Positions 25,483 to 31,951 of a stretch of DNA of 64,000 nt are shown piece by piece (within the stretch, counting starts at the first letter, position 1; every line of letters begins with the position of its first letter). The stretch is from Kribbella catacumbae DSM 19601 (GTDB lineage: Bacteria; Actinomycetota; Actinomycetes; Propionibacteriales; Kribbellaceae). The notes below the pieces were generated by a model that had not been told where the DNA came from, searched no databases, and saw nothing but the letters and a program-made list of their open reading frames with translations. Where the stretch lies: positions 138 through 64,137 of the forward strand of contig NZ_AQUZ01000036.1 of the NCBI RefSeq assembly GCF_000372465.1. Reading direction: 5' to 3'. The position numbers and the translations under genes are program-made.

Positions 25483-26682
25483 ATGACTGAGGCGTATGGC
25501 GTCGACAGCGAGGTCGGGCCGCTGCGGACGGTGATGCTGCACCGGCCGGGCAACGAGCTCCGCCGGCTCACCCCGCGAAACAACGACAAGTTGCTCTTCG
25601 ACGGCCTGCCCTGGGTCGGCCGCGCCCAGGACGAGCACGACGCGTTCGCCCAGGTACTGCGGGACCGCGACGTCGAGGTGCTCTATCTGCACGAACTGCT
25701 CGCGCAGTCGCTCAGCGATCCGGCCGCCCGCGCCGTGGCGGTCACCGGCGCGACCGAGGACCTTCGCCTCGGTGACACCCTGCGCGACTATCTCCAGGCA
25801 GGCCTGACCGCGCTCGACCCGGAACAGCTCGCCGAAGCCCTGATGGCCGGCGTGCGCAACGACGAAGTACGGGCCGGTGGGCTGGTCACCTCACTGCTCG
25901 CGCACGAGGACTTCCTGATCGACCCGCTGCCGAACCTGCTGTTCACCCGCGACTCGAGCCTGTGGATCCGGGACCACGTCGCCGTGACCTCACTGGCGAT
26001 GCCGGCCCGGGTTCGCGAGTCGCAGCTGACCGAGTTGATCTACACCTACCACCCACGCTTCGCCGGAGCCGAAAAGGTGTACGACCACAGCCTTGAGCAT
26101 GTCGAGGGCGGCGACGTACTCGCGCTCGGCCCCGGCGTACTCGCAGTGGGCGTCGGCGAGCGGACCACGCCGGCCGGCGTCGAGCGGCTGGCGCGGCGCG
26201 TGTTCGCGAAGGGTCTGGCGCACACCGTGCTCGCCGTACCGATCGCGCAGCAGCGGGCGACGATGCACCTGGACACCGTTTGCACGATGGTCGACGTCGA
26301 CGCCGTACTGATGTATCCGAACATGGCCGAGGAGATGCGCGCTCTCGCCGTCACCGCCGAGGGTGACGAGTTGCATGTCGCGGAGTCCGAGCCGTTCCTG
26401 GTCGCCGCGGCCAAGGCGCTCGGCATCGACACCCTGCGCCGGATCGATACCGGCCTGGACCCGGTGACCGCCGAACGCGAGCAGTGGGACGACGGCAACA
26501 ACACCCTCGCCCTCGCACCACGCGTCTGCATCGCCTACGAACGCACCGTGGAGACCAACGCGCGCCTGGAGGAATCCGGCATCGAGGTCATCCGCATCTC
26601 CGGCTCAGAACTCGGCTCCGGCCGAGGCGGTCCGCGCTGCATGTCCTGCCCCGTACTACGAGACCCACTGACAGCTCTCTGA
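25483..26682 (+). CDS. arcA: Arginine deiminase
   Basis: 399 residues, typical length. The guanidino-modifying fold is shown by LHRPGNELRRLTP, LFTRDSSLWI, HVEGGDVLALG, HLDTVCTMVD (active-site His) and the C-terminal GRGGPRCMSCPVLRD, where Cys386 is the expected nucleophile. It hydrolyses arginine to citrulline and ammonia. GAGAGGG precedes the ATG. arcB, arcC and arcD are not adjacent, so this is a stand-alone deiminase rather than a full fermentation operon. A possible small RNA and terminator follow. Confidence 0.95.
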   Translation: MTEAYGVDSEVGPLRTVMLHRPGNELRRLTPRNNDKLLFDGLPWVGRAQDEHDAFAQVLRDRDVEVLYLHELLAQSLSDPAARAVAVTGATEDLRLGDTLRDYLQAGLTALDPEQLAEALMAGVRNDEVRAGGLVTSLLAHEDFLIDPLPNLLFTRDSSLWIRDHVAVTSLAMPARVRESQLTELIYTYHPRFAGAEKVYDHSLEHVEGGDVLALGPGVLAVGVGERTTPAGVERLARRVFAKGLAHTVLAVPIAQQRATMHLDTVCTMVDVDAVLMYPNMAEEMRALAVTAEGDELHVAESEPFLVAAAKALGIDTLRRIDTGLDPVTAEREQWDDGNNTLALAPRVCIAYERTVETNARLEESGIEVIRISGSELGSGRGGPRCMSCPVLRDPLTAL

Positions 26683-26782
26683 ACCGCGGTGGATGTGGCA
26701 GCGATTCCGCATACCTGACTAGACAAGTAAGGCCGACGACACGCGGAGTGAAATCGGGGGTTGTTGTCCGGGCTTGTTATGA

Positions 26783-26886
26783 GTACTCTTCATGCCTAGG
26801 CCCAGGCCCTGTTGCTCCCCCGTCAGCAGGACTTGGGCCGTCCACGTTGCCAGAGGCCCGCACTCTTCACGAGTGCGGGCCTTTGA
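26783..26886 (+). ncRNA. Probable structured small RNA, 6C-like
   Basis: The arcA-DUF5926 gap holds a compact folded unit ending in a terminator. An outer stem GGCCCA (about 26809-26814) pairs with TGGGCC. An inner stem CTGTTG (26809-26814 region onward to 26815) pairs with CAGCAG around a CTCCCCCGT loop. The 12-bp terminator hairpin follows. C-rich loops of this kind recall the actinobacterial 6C RNA, which has two such hairpins; only one is seen here. TTATGA just upstream could be part of a promoter. No ORF fits. The assignment to 6C is from memory and tentative. Confidence 0.4.
26854..26884 (+). terminator. Rho-independent terminator
   Basis: A 12-bp perfect stem AGGCCCGCACTC (26854-26865) and GAGTGCGGGCCT, with a TTCAC loop, is followed by a short T run. 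It ends the candidate small RNA and/or arcA transcription. Confidence 0.7.
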
Positions 26887-26891
26887 CATGT

Positions 26892-27860
26892 CTAGCGGAT
26901 CGTCAGTTGCCGGCTCGCCAGACCGGCGCGAGCAGCCCGCTCCTCGGTGGTCAGCGCGGCCTCGGTCGCGAGCGCCTTGTCCAGCGCAACGGCGAACTCG
27001 GCGGCCGGCTTCTCCAGGTCGGCAGCCTCGGCATCGGCCGGCAGCTCCCACACCGGCGCCAGAACGCCGAGCGCGCGGAACGAGCCGATCAGCCGGCTTC
27101 CCTCAGTCAGTGCCGACGAGCCGGCCGCGTGCAGCCGGGCCAGCGCGTCGAGCAGCGTGTCCTCGGCGTGCGGCATCACCCAGCGCAGGTACCGGCGGTC
27201 GCCGATCTGCGTCCAGTACGCCGCCTCGACCGACTCCAGCCGGACGGTCGGCGCGGCAGCCGCGTTCGCCCGCTCCAGGCCGGCCGCAACCTCACCCGTC
27301 GGGTCGTCGACGTTCTCGCCGACCCAGTAGTCGAAGCCCTCGTGGACCTTCACGGTGATCGGCTTGGAGGTGTCGGCCAGGTCCTGCAGACGCGGGCCGT
27401 CCTTGAGCAGGTCGCCGAGCTGGATCGGGTTGCCCGGCTCGGTCGCCAGCGCAGCGGTGATGGCGTGCGCGATGTCGCGACTCGGGTCGCCCGAGGAGGC
27501 GTGCGTCTGCAAGCCGATCCAGATCGACTCGTCGTCGCGGACCAGCCCGGGCATCGCCATCGGCAGCAGGGTGACCAGGTTGACGGTCTTGCCCTTGTTC
27601 TCGCCGGCCAGCGTGAGCTCCGCAGTACCGGCGGGGACGATCTCGCGGAAGGCGATCAGGTCGCACTCGGCCGGCAGCCCTTCGAACGGCCGGACCACGA
27701 AGGAGTCGGCCGCCTGCGCCTGCTCACGCCCGTGGCACTGCTTGAACCGTTTCCCGGAGCCACACGGGCAAGGCTCGCGCGGTCCGACGTCGACCAGGTC
27801 GGCCGGATCCAGCGTGACGGTCGTGGTGTTCTTGGCGCGGTTGCGCGACTTCTTTCCCAT
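26892..27860 (-). CDS. DUF5926-family protein with SEC-C zinc motif
   Basis: 322 residues. The N-terminus is basic (MGKKSRNRAKNTTTV). It is followed by the SEC-C motif CPCGSGKRFKQCHG (about 32-46), which binds zinc with CxC...CH ligands as at the end of SecA. The remainder is the actinobacteria-specific DUF5926 domain. Such proteins are often mis-annotated as SecA because of the shared metal motif, but there is no helicase. The role is unknown. It is probably monocistronic, and its stop sits 6 bp beyond the terminator of the opposite strand. Confidence 0.85.
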   Translation of the reverse strand: MGKKSRNRAKNTTTVTLDPADLVDVGPREPCPCGSGKRFKQCHGREQAQAADSFVVRPFEGLPAECDLIAFREIVPAGTAELTLAGENKGKTVNLVTLLPMAMPGLVRDDESIWIGLQTHASSGDPSRDIAHAITAALATEPGNPIQLGDLLKDGPRLQDLADTSKPITVKVHEGFDYWVGENVDDPTGEVAAGLERANAAAAPTVRLESVEAAYWTQIGDRRYLRWVMPHAEDTLLDALARLHAAGSSALTEGSRLIGSFRALGVLAPVWELPADAEAADLEKPAAEFAVALDKALATEAALTTEERAARAGLASRQLTIR

Positions 27861-27905
27861 ACCCCGCAGTCTTGCAGTACTCGACCGCCTGTCACCAACC
27901 CGCGT

Positions 27906-28322
27906 TCAGCGGGGCACTACGGCATAGACGGTACGGCGGGCGTGGGCGGTGCGGACGCCCCATTCGGAGGTGAGCATGTCGACGATCGCCAGGCCGCGGC
28001 CGCCGACCGACTCGGGATGGGCGTCGATGATGTGTTGCGGCTCGGTGTCACCGCAGCCGTCGACCACTTCGAGATGAATTCCGGCCCTGTCGATCCACCA
28101 GGCGGCACGCACTTCGCCACCCGGCAGCGGCGGCGCGTACCGGATCGCGTTCGAGAGCAGCTCGGAAAGCACCAACTGCGCGTCGTCACGGGCATGGTCG
28201 GCGACCCGGTGCCGCTTGAGATAGCCGGCCAGGCGACGGCGGGCGTCCGCGACTGCGGACACTTCGTGCGGCAGTACGACGTCCACAACGCTCACGTCGG
28301 CGGGCAAGGTCGCAGAGGACAA
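27906..28322 (-). CDS. RsbW-like GHKL ATP-binding (anti-sigma/serine kinase) protein
   Basis: 138 residues. The single HATPase_c domain has the N-box ELLSNAIRYAPP, a G1-like VDGCGDTEPQ and the G2 box GGRGLAIVDML. This compact form matches the SpoIIAB/RsbW anti-sigma kinases and the many actinobacterial 'ATP-binding protein' paralogues that phosphorylate STAS-domain anti-anti-sigma factors. No STAS or sigma partner is adjacent. Its upstream region is AT-richer than the average here. Whether it controls a sigma factor is inference. Confidence 0.8.
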   Translation of the reverse strand: MSSATLPADVSVVDVVLPHEVSAVADARRRLAGYLKRHRVADHARDDAQLVLSELLSNAIRYAPPLPGGEVRAAWWIDRAGIHLEVVDGCGDTEPQHIIDAHPESVGGRGLAIVDMLTSEWGVRTAHARRTVYAVVPR

Positions 28323-28565
28323 GCAGGGTCTCCTCAGTCATCGGTACAACACTCCCACTTCTGCCCCCGATGAGCCCTGTGAAAACACCCTTGGGTATTC
28401 CGTTACATAGTGACGCTGAAGATCACACGTTTAGCTAAGAAACCGAGACAAAAGCGACGGAATTGAACGTGCGAATAACCGGTTGCATTCGCCTCGCTAC
28501 ACAGAACGACAAAGTGAGACCCAGCCCACAAACGCCGCGCGACCGACCCGCTCGAATGAGCGGCC

Positions 28566-29441
28566 TCAGGCGGGGCGGCGGGGGCGCAGGATGGGGAGTT
28601 TCCGGCGCGGGGGCCGGGTGGGCAGCGCAGACAGCTCACTGGGCGGGGTCGCGAGGGTTTGGATGGCCAGTTCGGGGCGGTCGCTGATTATGGCGTCCAC
28701 GCCGATTTCCTGGCAGTGGCGGACGTCCTGTTCGGTGTTCACCGTCCAGACGTGGACTTGGTGGCCGTGTTTGTGCGCCCGATCGACGTACTCCGGGTGC
28801 GCGGTCACGATCTCCAGGCTCGGGCCGGCGTACGAGACGCCGGTCGGCAGCGAGCCGTCGCGAAAACGGAGCGGGACGCGGTCCATCAGCAGGACCGTGC
28901 GGAGCCCCGGCGCCAGGACGCGCATCCGGCGCAGCGACAGCCAGGAGAAGCTCATCACCCGCACGGGCGACTCCGAGCCGATCTTCGGATGCGCCCAGCC
29001 GAAGCGGTCGAGCATCTCGATCAGCCGCCGCTCCACCAGCCCGGCGTACCGGGTCGGGTGTTTCGTCTCGATCGCCAGTTCCAGCGGGCGGCCGGCGTCG
29101 CGGACCGTCTCCAGCAGGCGCTCCAGCGTGAGCACCTTGGTCATGTCCGGGTCGGGCAGCTCGGCCTCGTCGTCGAGCTCGGCCCAGGGGTTCTTCCACG
29201 AACCCCAGTCGAAGCTGTCCAGCTCCTCGAGGCTCATCGTGGACAGCACCCCGCGCCCGGAGGAGGTCCGGTCGATCCGCCGGTCGTGGACGCAGACCAG
29301 GTGGCCGTCCGCGGTCAGCCGGACGTCACACTCCAGCCCGTCCGCTCCGGCCTCGACGGCCCGGCGGTACGCCGCCAGCGTGTGCTCGGGACTGATCTCG
29401 CTGGCGCCACGGTGGGCCACCACGCTGGGGCGTTTCGCCAT
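28566..29441 (-). CDS. Glycerophosphodiester phosphodiesterase
   Basis: 291 residues, TIM-barrel GDPD domain. VAHRGASEISPEHTLAAY contains the catalytic HR and the acidic residue after SPEHT. DGLECDVRLTADGHLVCVHD supplies the E-x-D metal ligands and the second His. AIETKHP is the third metal motif. It hydrolyses glycerophosphodiesters to glycerol-3-phosphate and an alcohol. No signal peptide is present, so it is probably cytosolic. The C-terminal 40 residues are Pro/Arg-rich (PPRRKLPILRPRRPA). CAGAGT six bases before the ATG hints at leaderless transcription. Confidence 0.9.
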   Translation of the reverse strand: MAKRPSVVAHRGASEISPEHTLAAYRRAVEAGADGLECDVRLTADGHLVCVHDRRIDRTSSGRGVLSTMSLEELDSFDWGSWKNPWAELDDEAELPDPDMTKVLTLERLLETVRDAGRPLELAIETKHPTRYAGLVERRLIEMLDRFGWAHPKIGSESPVRVMSFSWLSLRRMRVLAPGLRTVLLMDRVPLRFRDGSLPTGVSYAGPSLEIVTAHPEYVDRAHKHGHQVHVWTVNTEQDVRHCQEIGVDAIISDRPELAIQTLATPPSELSALPTRPPRRKLPILRPRRPA

Positions 29442-29507
29442 GAAGCAACTCTGGCACGCCGTTTCGTGAACCAGTCACCCAGGCACGCCGACCCCCTCAG
29501 AAGAGGG

Positions 29508-29855
29508 CTATTGGACGGGCTCCAGCGCATCGGCGTTGTCAGCGGCCCACTGAGCCAGAACCGCCAACGGTCCGGTCGCGAGTGAGGCACCCACCGCGGT
29601 CAGGACGTAGCTGACCCCGCGCTGGTCCGCCGGCACCGCAGTGCGGGTGATCAGGCCGTTTGCGATCAGCCGGGTCAAGGCCTGGCCGAGCACCTTGTCG
29701 CTGATCCCGCCGATCGCCACGAGCAGGTCCCGGCGCCGGGTGGTGCCTTCCCGCAGGGCGACCAGCACCAGCGGGTCCCAGGTGTGCGCGATCAGCTCGG
29801 TCGCCTGCCGCAGCCTGCAGTCCGCCACGAAGGTCTCGCATCCGCCGTTGTTCAC
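29508..29855 (-). CDS. HxlR-family winged-helix regulator
   Basis: 115 residues covering a full HxlR domain. It opens with ETFVADCRLRQATELIAHTWDPLVLVALREG, of which the CRLRQATELI stretch with its Cys is typical. GISDKVLGQALTRLIANGLITR forms the recognition helix and YVLTAVGASL the wing. HxlR proteins respond to electrophiles, redox or formaldehyde and commonly regulate the divergent gene. Here that is an F420/NADP-type oxidoreductase, with ACCGATCGGT (29883-29892) in the shared promoter region as a possible operator. Confidence 0.88.
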   Translation of the reverse strand: MNNGGCETFVADCRLRQATELIAHTWDPLVLVALREGTTRRRDLLVAIGGISDKVLGQALTRLIANGLITRTAVPADQRGVSYVLTAVGASLATGPLAVLAQWAADNADALEPVQ

Positions 29856-29882
29856 CCAACGGATTGTCGCAGGAACTTGCCT

Positions 29883-29892
29883 ACCGATCGGT
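29883..29892. promoter_or_regulatory. Palindrome in the HxlR/oxidoreductase divergent promoter
   Basis: ACCGATCGGT is a perfect 10-bp palindrome, 28 bp from the HxlR start and 58 bp from the oxidoreductase start. It is a plausible HxlR binding site. Confidence 0.35.
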
Positions 29893-29949
29893 CGGAGATC
29901 GCCTCCTAGCGTGAATCCATAAACCTGGACGAGTGGAGGATTTGATCAA

Positions 29950-30582
29950 ATGAAGATTGGTTTTCTGGGCACCGGCAACTTGGCAATCGCACTCGGGACG
30001 GTGTGGGCGGGAGCAGGGCACGAGATCTTTGTCGCGGGAAGGTCGGCGGACAAGGCCGCAAAAGCTGCCGGCGAGTTAGGCGGTACGCCGATCGATCCGG
30101 CCGGCCTGGCCGCGATCGTCGACGTCGTCGTGGTCGCGGTCGCCTGGGAGGGCCTGGAGCCCGTCCTGTCACTGGCTGGTGGGCCGCAGGGCAGCCTGGC
30201 AGGCAAGCCGGTGATCGACTGCACCAACGCAGTCGACTTCGCCACCGGCCGGCTGAAGACGGACGGCTCCGCCGCCGAACGAGTCGCGGAGCTGGCTCCT
30301 GGAGCGCATGTGGTGAAGGCTCTCCACATGTACGCCGGCATGTCCTGGCTCGCACCCGACAAGAGCGTGCCGAAGCCGACGGTCGCGATCTGCGGCGACG
30401 ACGCAGACGCGCTGGCGATCACGACGACTCTCATCGGCGACCTCGGCGGCGACACCGCGATCGTCGGCGGTCTGAGCAAAGCCCGTCAGCTCGAAGAGGC
30501 GGCCGGCTTCCTGATGAGTCTCGTGGCCGCGGGCCACAATCCACGGTCGGCCATCCCCGATTTCCAGCCTGCAAAGGCCTAG
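29950..30582 (+). CDS. NADPH-dependent F420 reductase-like oxidoreductase
   Basis: 210 residues, F420_oxidored/NADP Rossmann domain. MKIGFLGTGNLAIALGTVWAGAGHEIFVAGRS contains the dinucleotide loop GTGNLA and the Arg that selects NADP. VIDCTNAVDF and VKALHMYAG are typical of the FNO-like family (NPD-type). These proteins either move hydride between NADPH and F420 or act as small reductases in adaptive stress. GGAGGA precedes the ATG at nine bases. It is divergent from an HxlR regulator that probably controls it. The cofactor use is not proven by sequence. Confidence 0.8.
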   Translation: MKIGFLGTGNLAIALGTVWAGAGHEIFVAGRSADKAAKAAGELGGTPIDPAGLAAIVDVVVVAVAWEGLEPVLSLAGGPQGSLAGKPVIDCTNAVDFATGRLKTDGSAAERVAELAPGAHVVKALHMYAGMSWLAPDKSVPKPTVAICGDDADALAITTTLIGDLGGDTAIVGGLSKARQLEEAAGFLMSLVAAGHNPRSAIPDFQPAKA

Positions 30583-30590
30583 TGCTACAG

Positions 30591-30751
30591 CCGGGAGTTC
30601 GCGATGTTCAGTGTGCGGTCGTCGTGTCGGGCCGGACCGCCACCACTCACAAACCCCAACTGATCGCACCCGGCCGAGCGTGCGCAGGCCTGCGCCCGGG
30701 TGGAAACAGCAGGTTTGTGAGTGGTGGCGGTCCGGGCATCACGAACTCCGG
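30591..30751. repeat. Nested palindrome, MITE-like element
   Basis: A perfect 24-bp inverted repeat (30632-30655 with 30712-30735) encloses CACCCGG/CCGGGTG (30667-30673 with 30696-30702) and a 14-bp palindrome GCGCAGGCCTGCGC (30682-30695). Outer arms CCGGGAGTTCGCGATG (30591-30606) and CATCACGAACTCCGG (30737-30751) are imperfect complements. There is no ORF. It abuts a dehydrogenase gene that has lost its 5' half. It is probably a miniature mobile element or a chromosomal REP-type hairpin. Confidence 0.65.
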
Positions 30752-30800
30752 TCCGCGGCCCCGGCGTGATCCACTGGGCCGGTGACGCAGATGCGAGCAG

Positions 30801-31298
30801 TCGGCCGTACTGGCGAAGGAACAAGGCCTGACGGTGTTCTCGACGACGCGCAATCCGCAGCGGCTGGAGATGTTGCGAGAGCTCGGCGTCGACCACCCAC
30901 TGGTTGACGACGGCAACATCGCGGCCCAGGTCCGCGCGATCGTCCCCGAAGGCGTGAACGCGGCCCTCGAACTCGTCGGCACGAACGCCCTGCCCGACAC
31001 GCTGCAGGCCACCGCGGTGCACGGAACCGTTTGTTTTACCGGGATGTTGAGCGACGCCTGGACGATCCCGGACTTCTACCCGATCGGCTATCTGCCGAAC
31101 GGCGTGCGGCTGACGGCGTACGGCGGGGAGAGCAGCGACCTTCCGGCCGAGGCGTTTCAGCGCTATGTCGACTTAGTTGCCGCAGGCAAGCTCCCGATCC
31201 GGATCGACCGCGTCTTCAAGCTGGACGAGATCGCCGAGGCCCACCGCATCATGGAAAACGGCGACGCGGTAGGCAAACTCGTTGTCCGTATCAACTGA
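30801..31298 (+). pseudogene. Zinc-type alcohol dehydrogenase/quinone reductase, 3' half only
   Basis: The open frame begins after an in-frame TGA at 30783-30785. Homology starts at VLAKEQGLTVFSTTRNPQRLEML, the second strand of the Rossmann fold, and proceeds normally to VGKLVVRIN. The N-terminal catalytic domain and the GxGxxG nucleotide loop, about 150-170 residues of an MDR enzyme, are missing. A GTG at 30834 gives a 154-residue ORF, but it would not fold as an enzyme. The deletion boundary lies within 50 bp of the nested palindrome, suggesting the element or recombination at it removed the 5' half. Confidence 0.7.
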
Positions 31299-31951
31299 CG
31301 CGAAGTACTCCCCACGCACCCTCCGCCCGTCGCTCCCAGCTCCGGCCGCTCCCACCCAGCCTTGTGCCGCTCCTCCGTCGCGGTGGGTGCCCGGGCGCGG
31401 CTTGCCTCCTGCCGCAGGCACTCACCTGCACCTCGACGGCGCTCGGCAGCGATATCCCGGCAGCTGGGTTCATCTGGCTCCGTGCGTTGCGGTCGAACTC
31501 AGCGGCTGCTTTCCGCTCCACCGTTCACCTCGCTGAAGCCAACACAAGCGAATCGATCACCACCCAGCCACCCCGCCCCTATCCCAAGCCCAAAGCCGAC
31601 CACCCCTCGCCGACCGAGGAGGAAAATACGCCCGGCCCGGGCCAAAACCCGCCCCAGGTTCAGCGAAACCCTCCCCACCCCGTTCTCCTCCCCGCCCGGC
31701 GAGGGCTGGTCGACTTTGGGCACGGGCTGGGGCATCCCAGGGCGGCTTGGGTGGCTGGCGGTGCCCAAGGTGGCTGATGCGCTCGACTTTGGGCACGGGG
31801 TAGGCGTCGTAAGGCGGGTTGGGTGGCTGGGCGGTGCCCAAGGTCGGCGAATCTGGGAGTACGTCGTACGCAGGCTGGCGGTTGGCGGGGTGGCTCGACT
31901 TGGGCACGTGCCAGTGCTCCAGCCGGAGTGCGTCCGAACCAGCTGACGCCT
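31299..31951. other. Long intergenic stretch with tandem repeats
   Basis: 653 bp between a gene remnant and the double glycosyltransferase. ORFs of 60-190 codons exist in several frames, but all are Pro/Arg/Ala-rich and of low complexity, with no recognisable domain. The distal 200 bp contain 73-bp repeats annotated separately. The region may be decayed coding DNA, and no promoter or RNA gene is convincing. Confidence 0.5.
31711..31910. repeat. Two and a half tandem 73-bp repeats with GTGCCCAA/TTGGGCAC arms
   Basis: CGACTTTGGGCACGG at 31711 recurs at 31784 and, shortened, at 31896. GGTGCCCAAGGT near 31760 recurs 73 bp later near 31833. Each unit contains TTGGGCAC and its complement GTGCCCAA about 40 bp apart, so each can fold into a hairpin. 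The GG(C/G)TTGGGTGGCTGG segment between the arms is also conserved. The spacing and units are unlike a CRISPR. Function unknown. Confidence 0.6.

Noticed and set aside
31711..31910. CRISPR array
   Set aside because: Only two and a half units, spacers as conserved as the repeats, and no cas genes.
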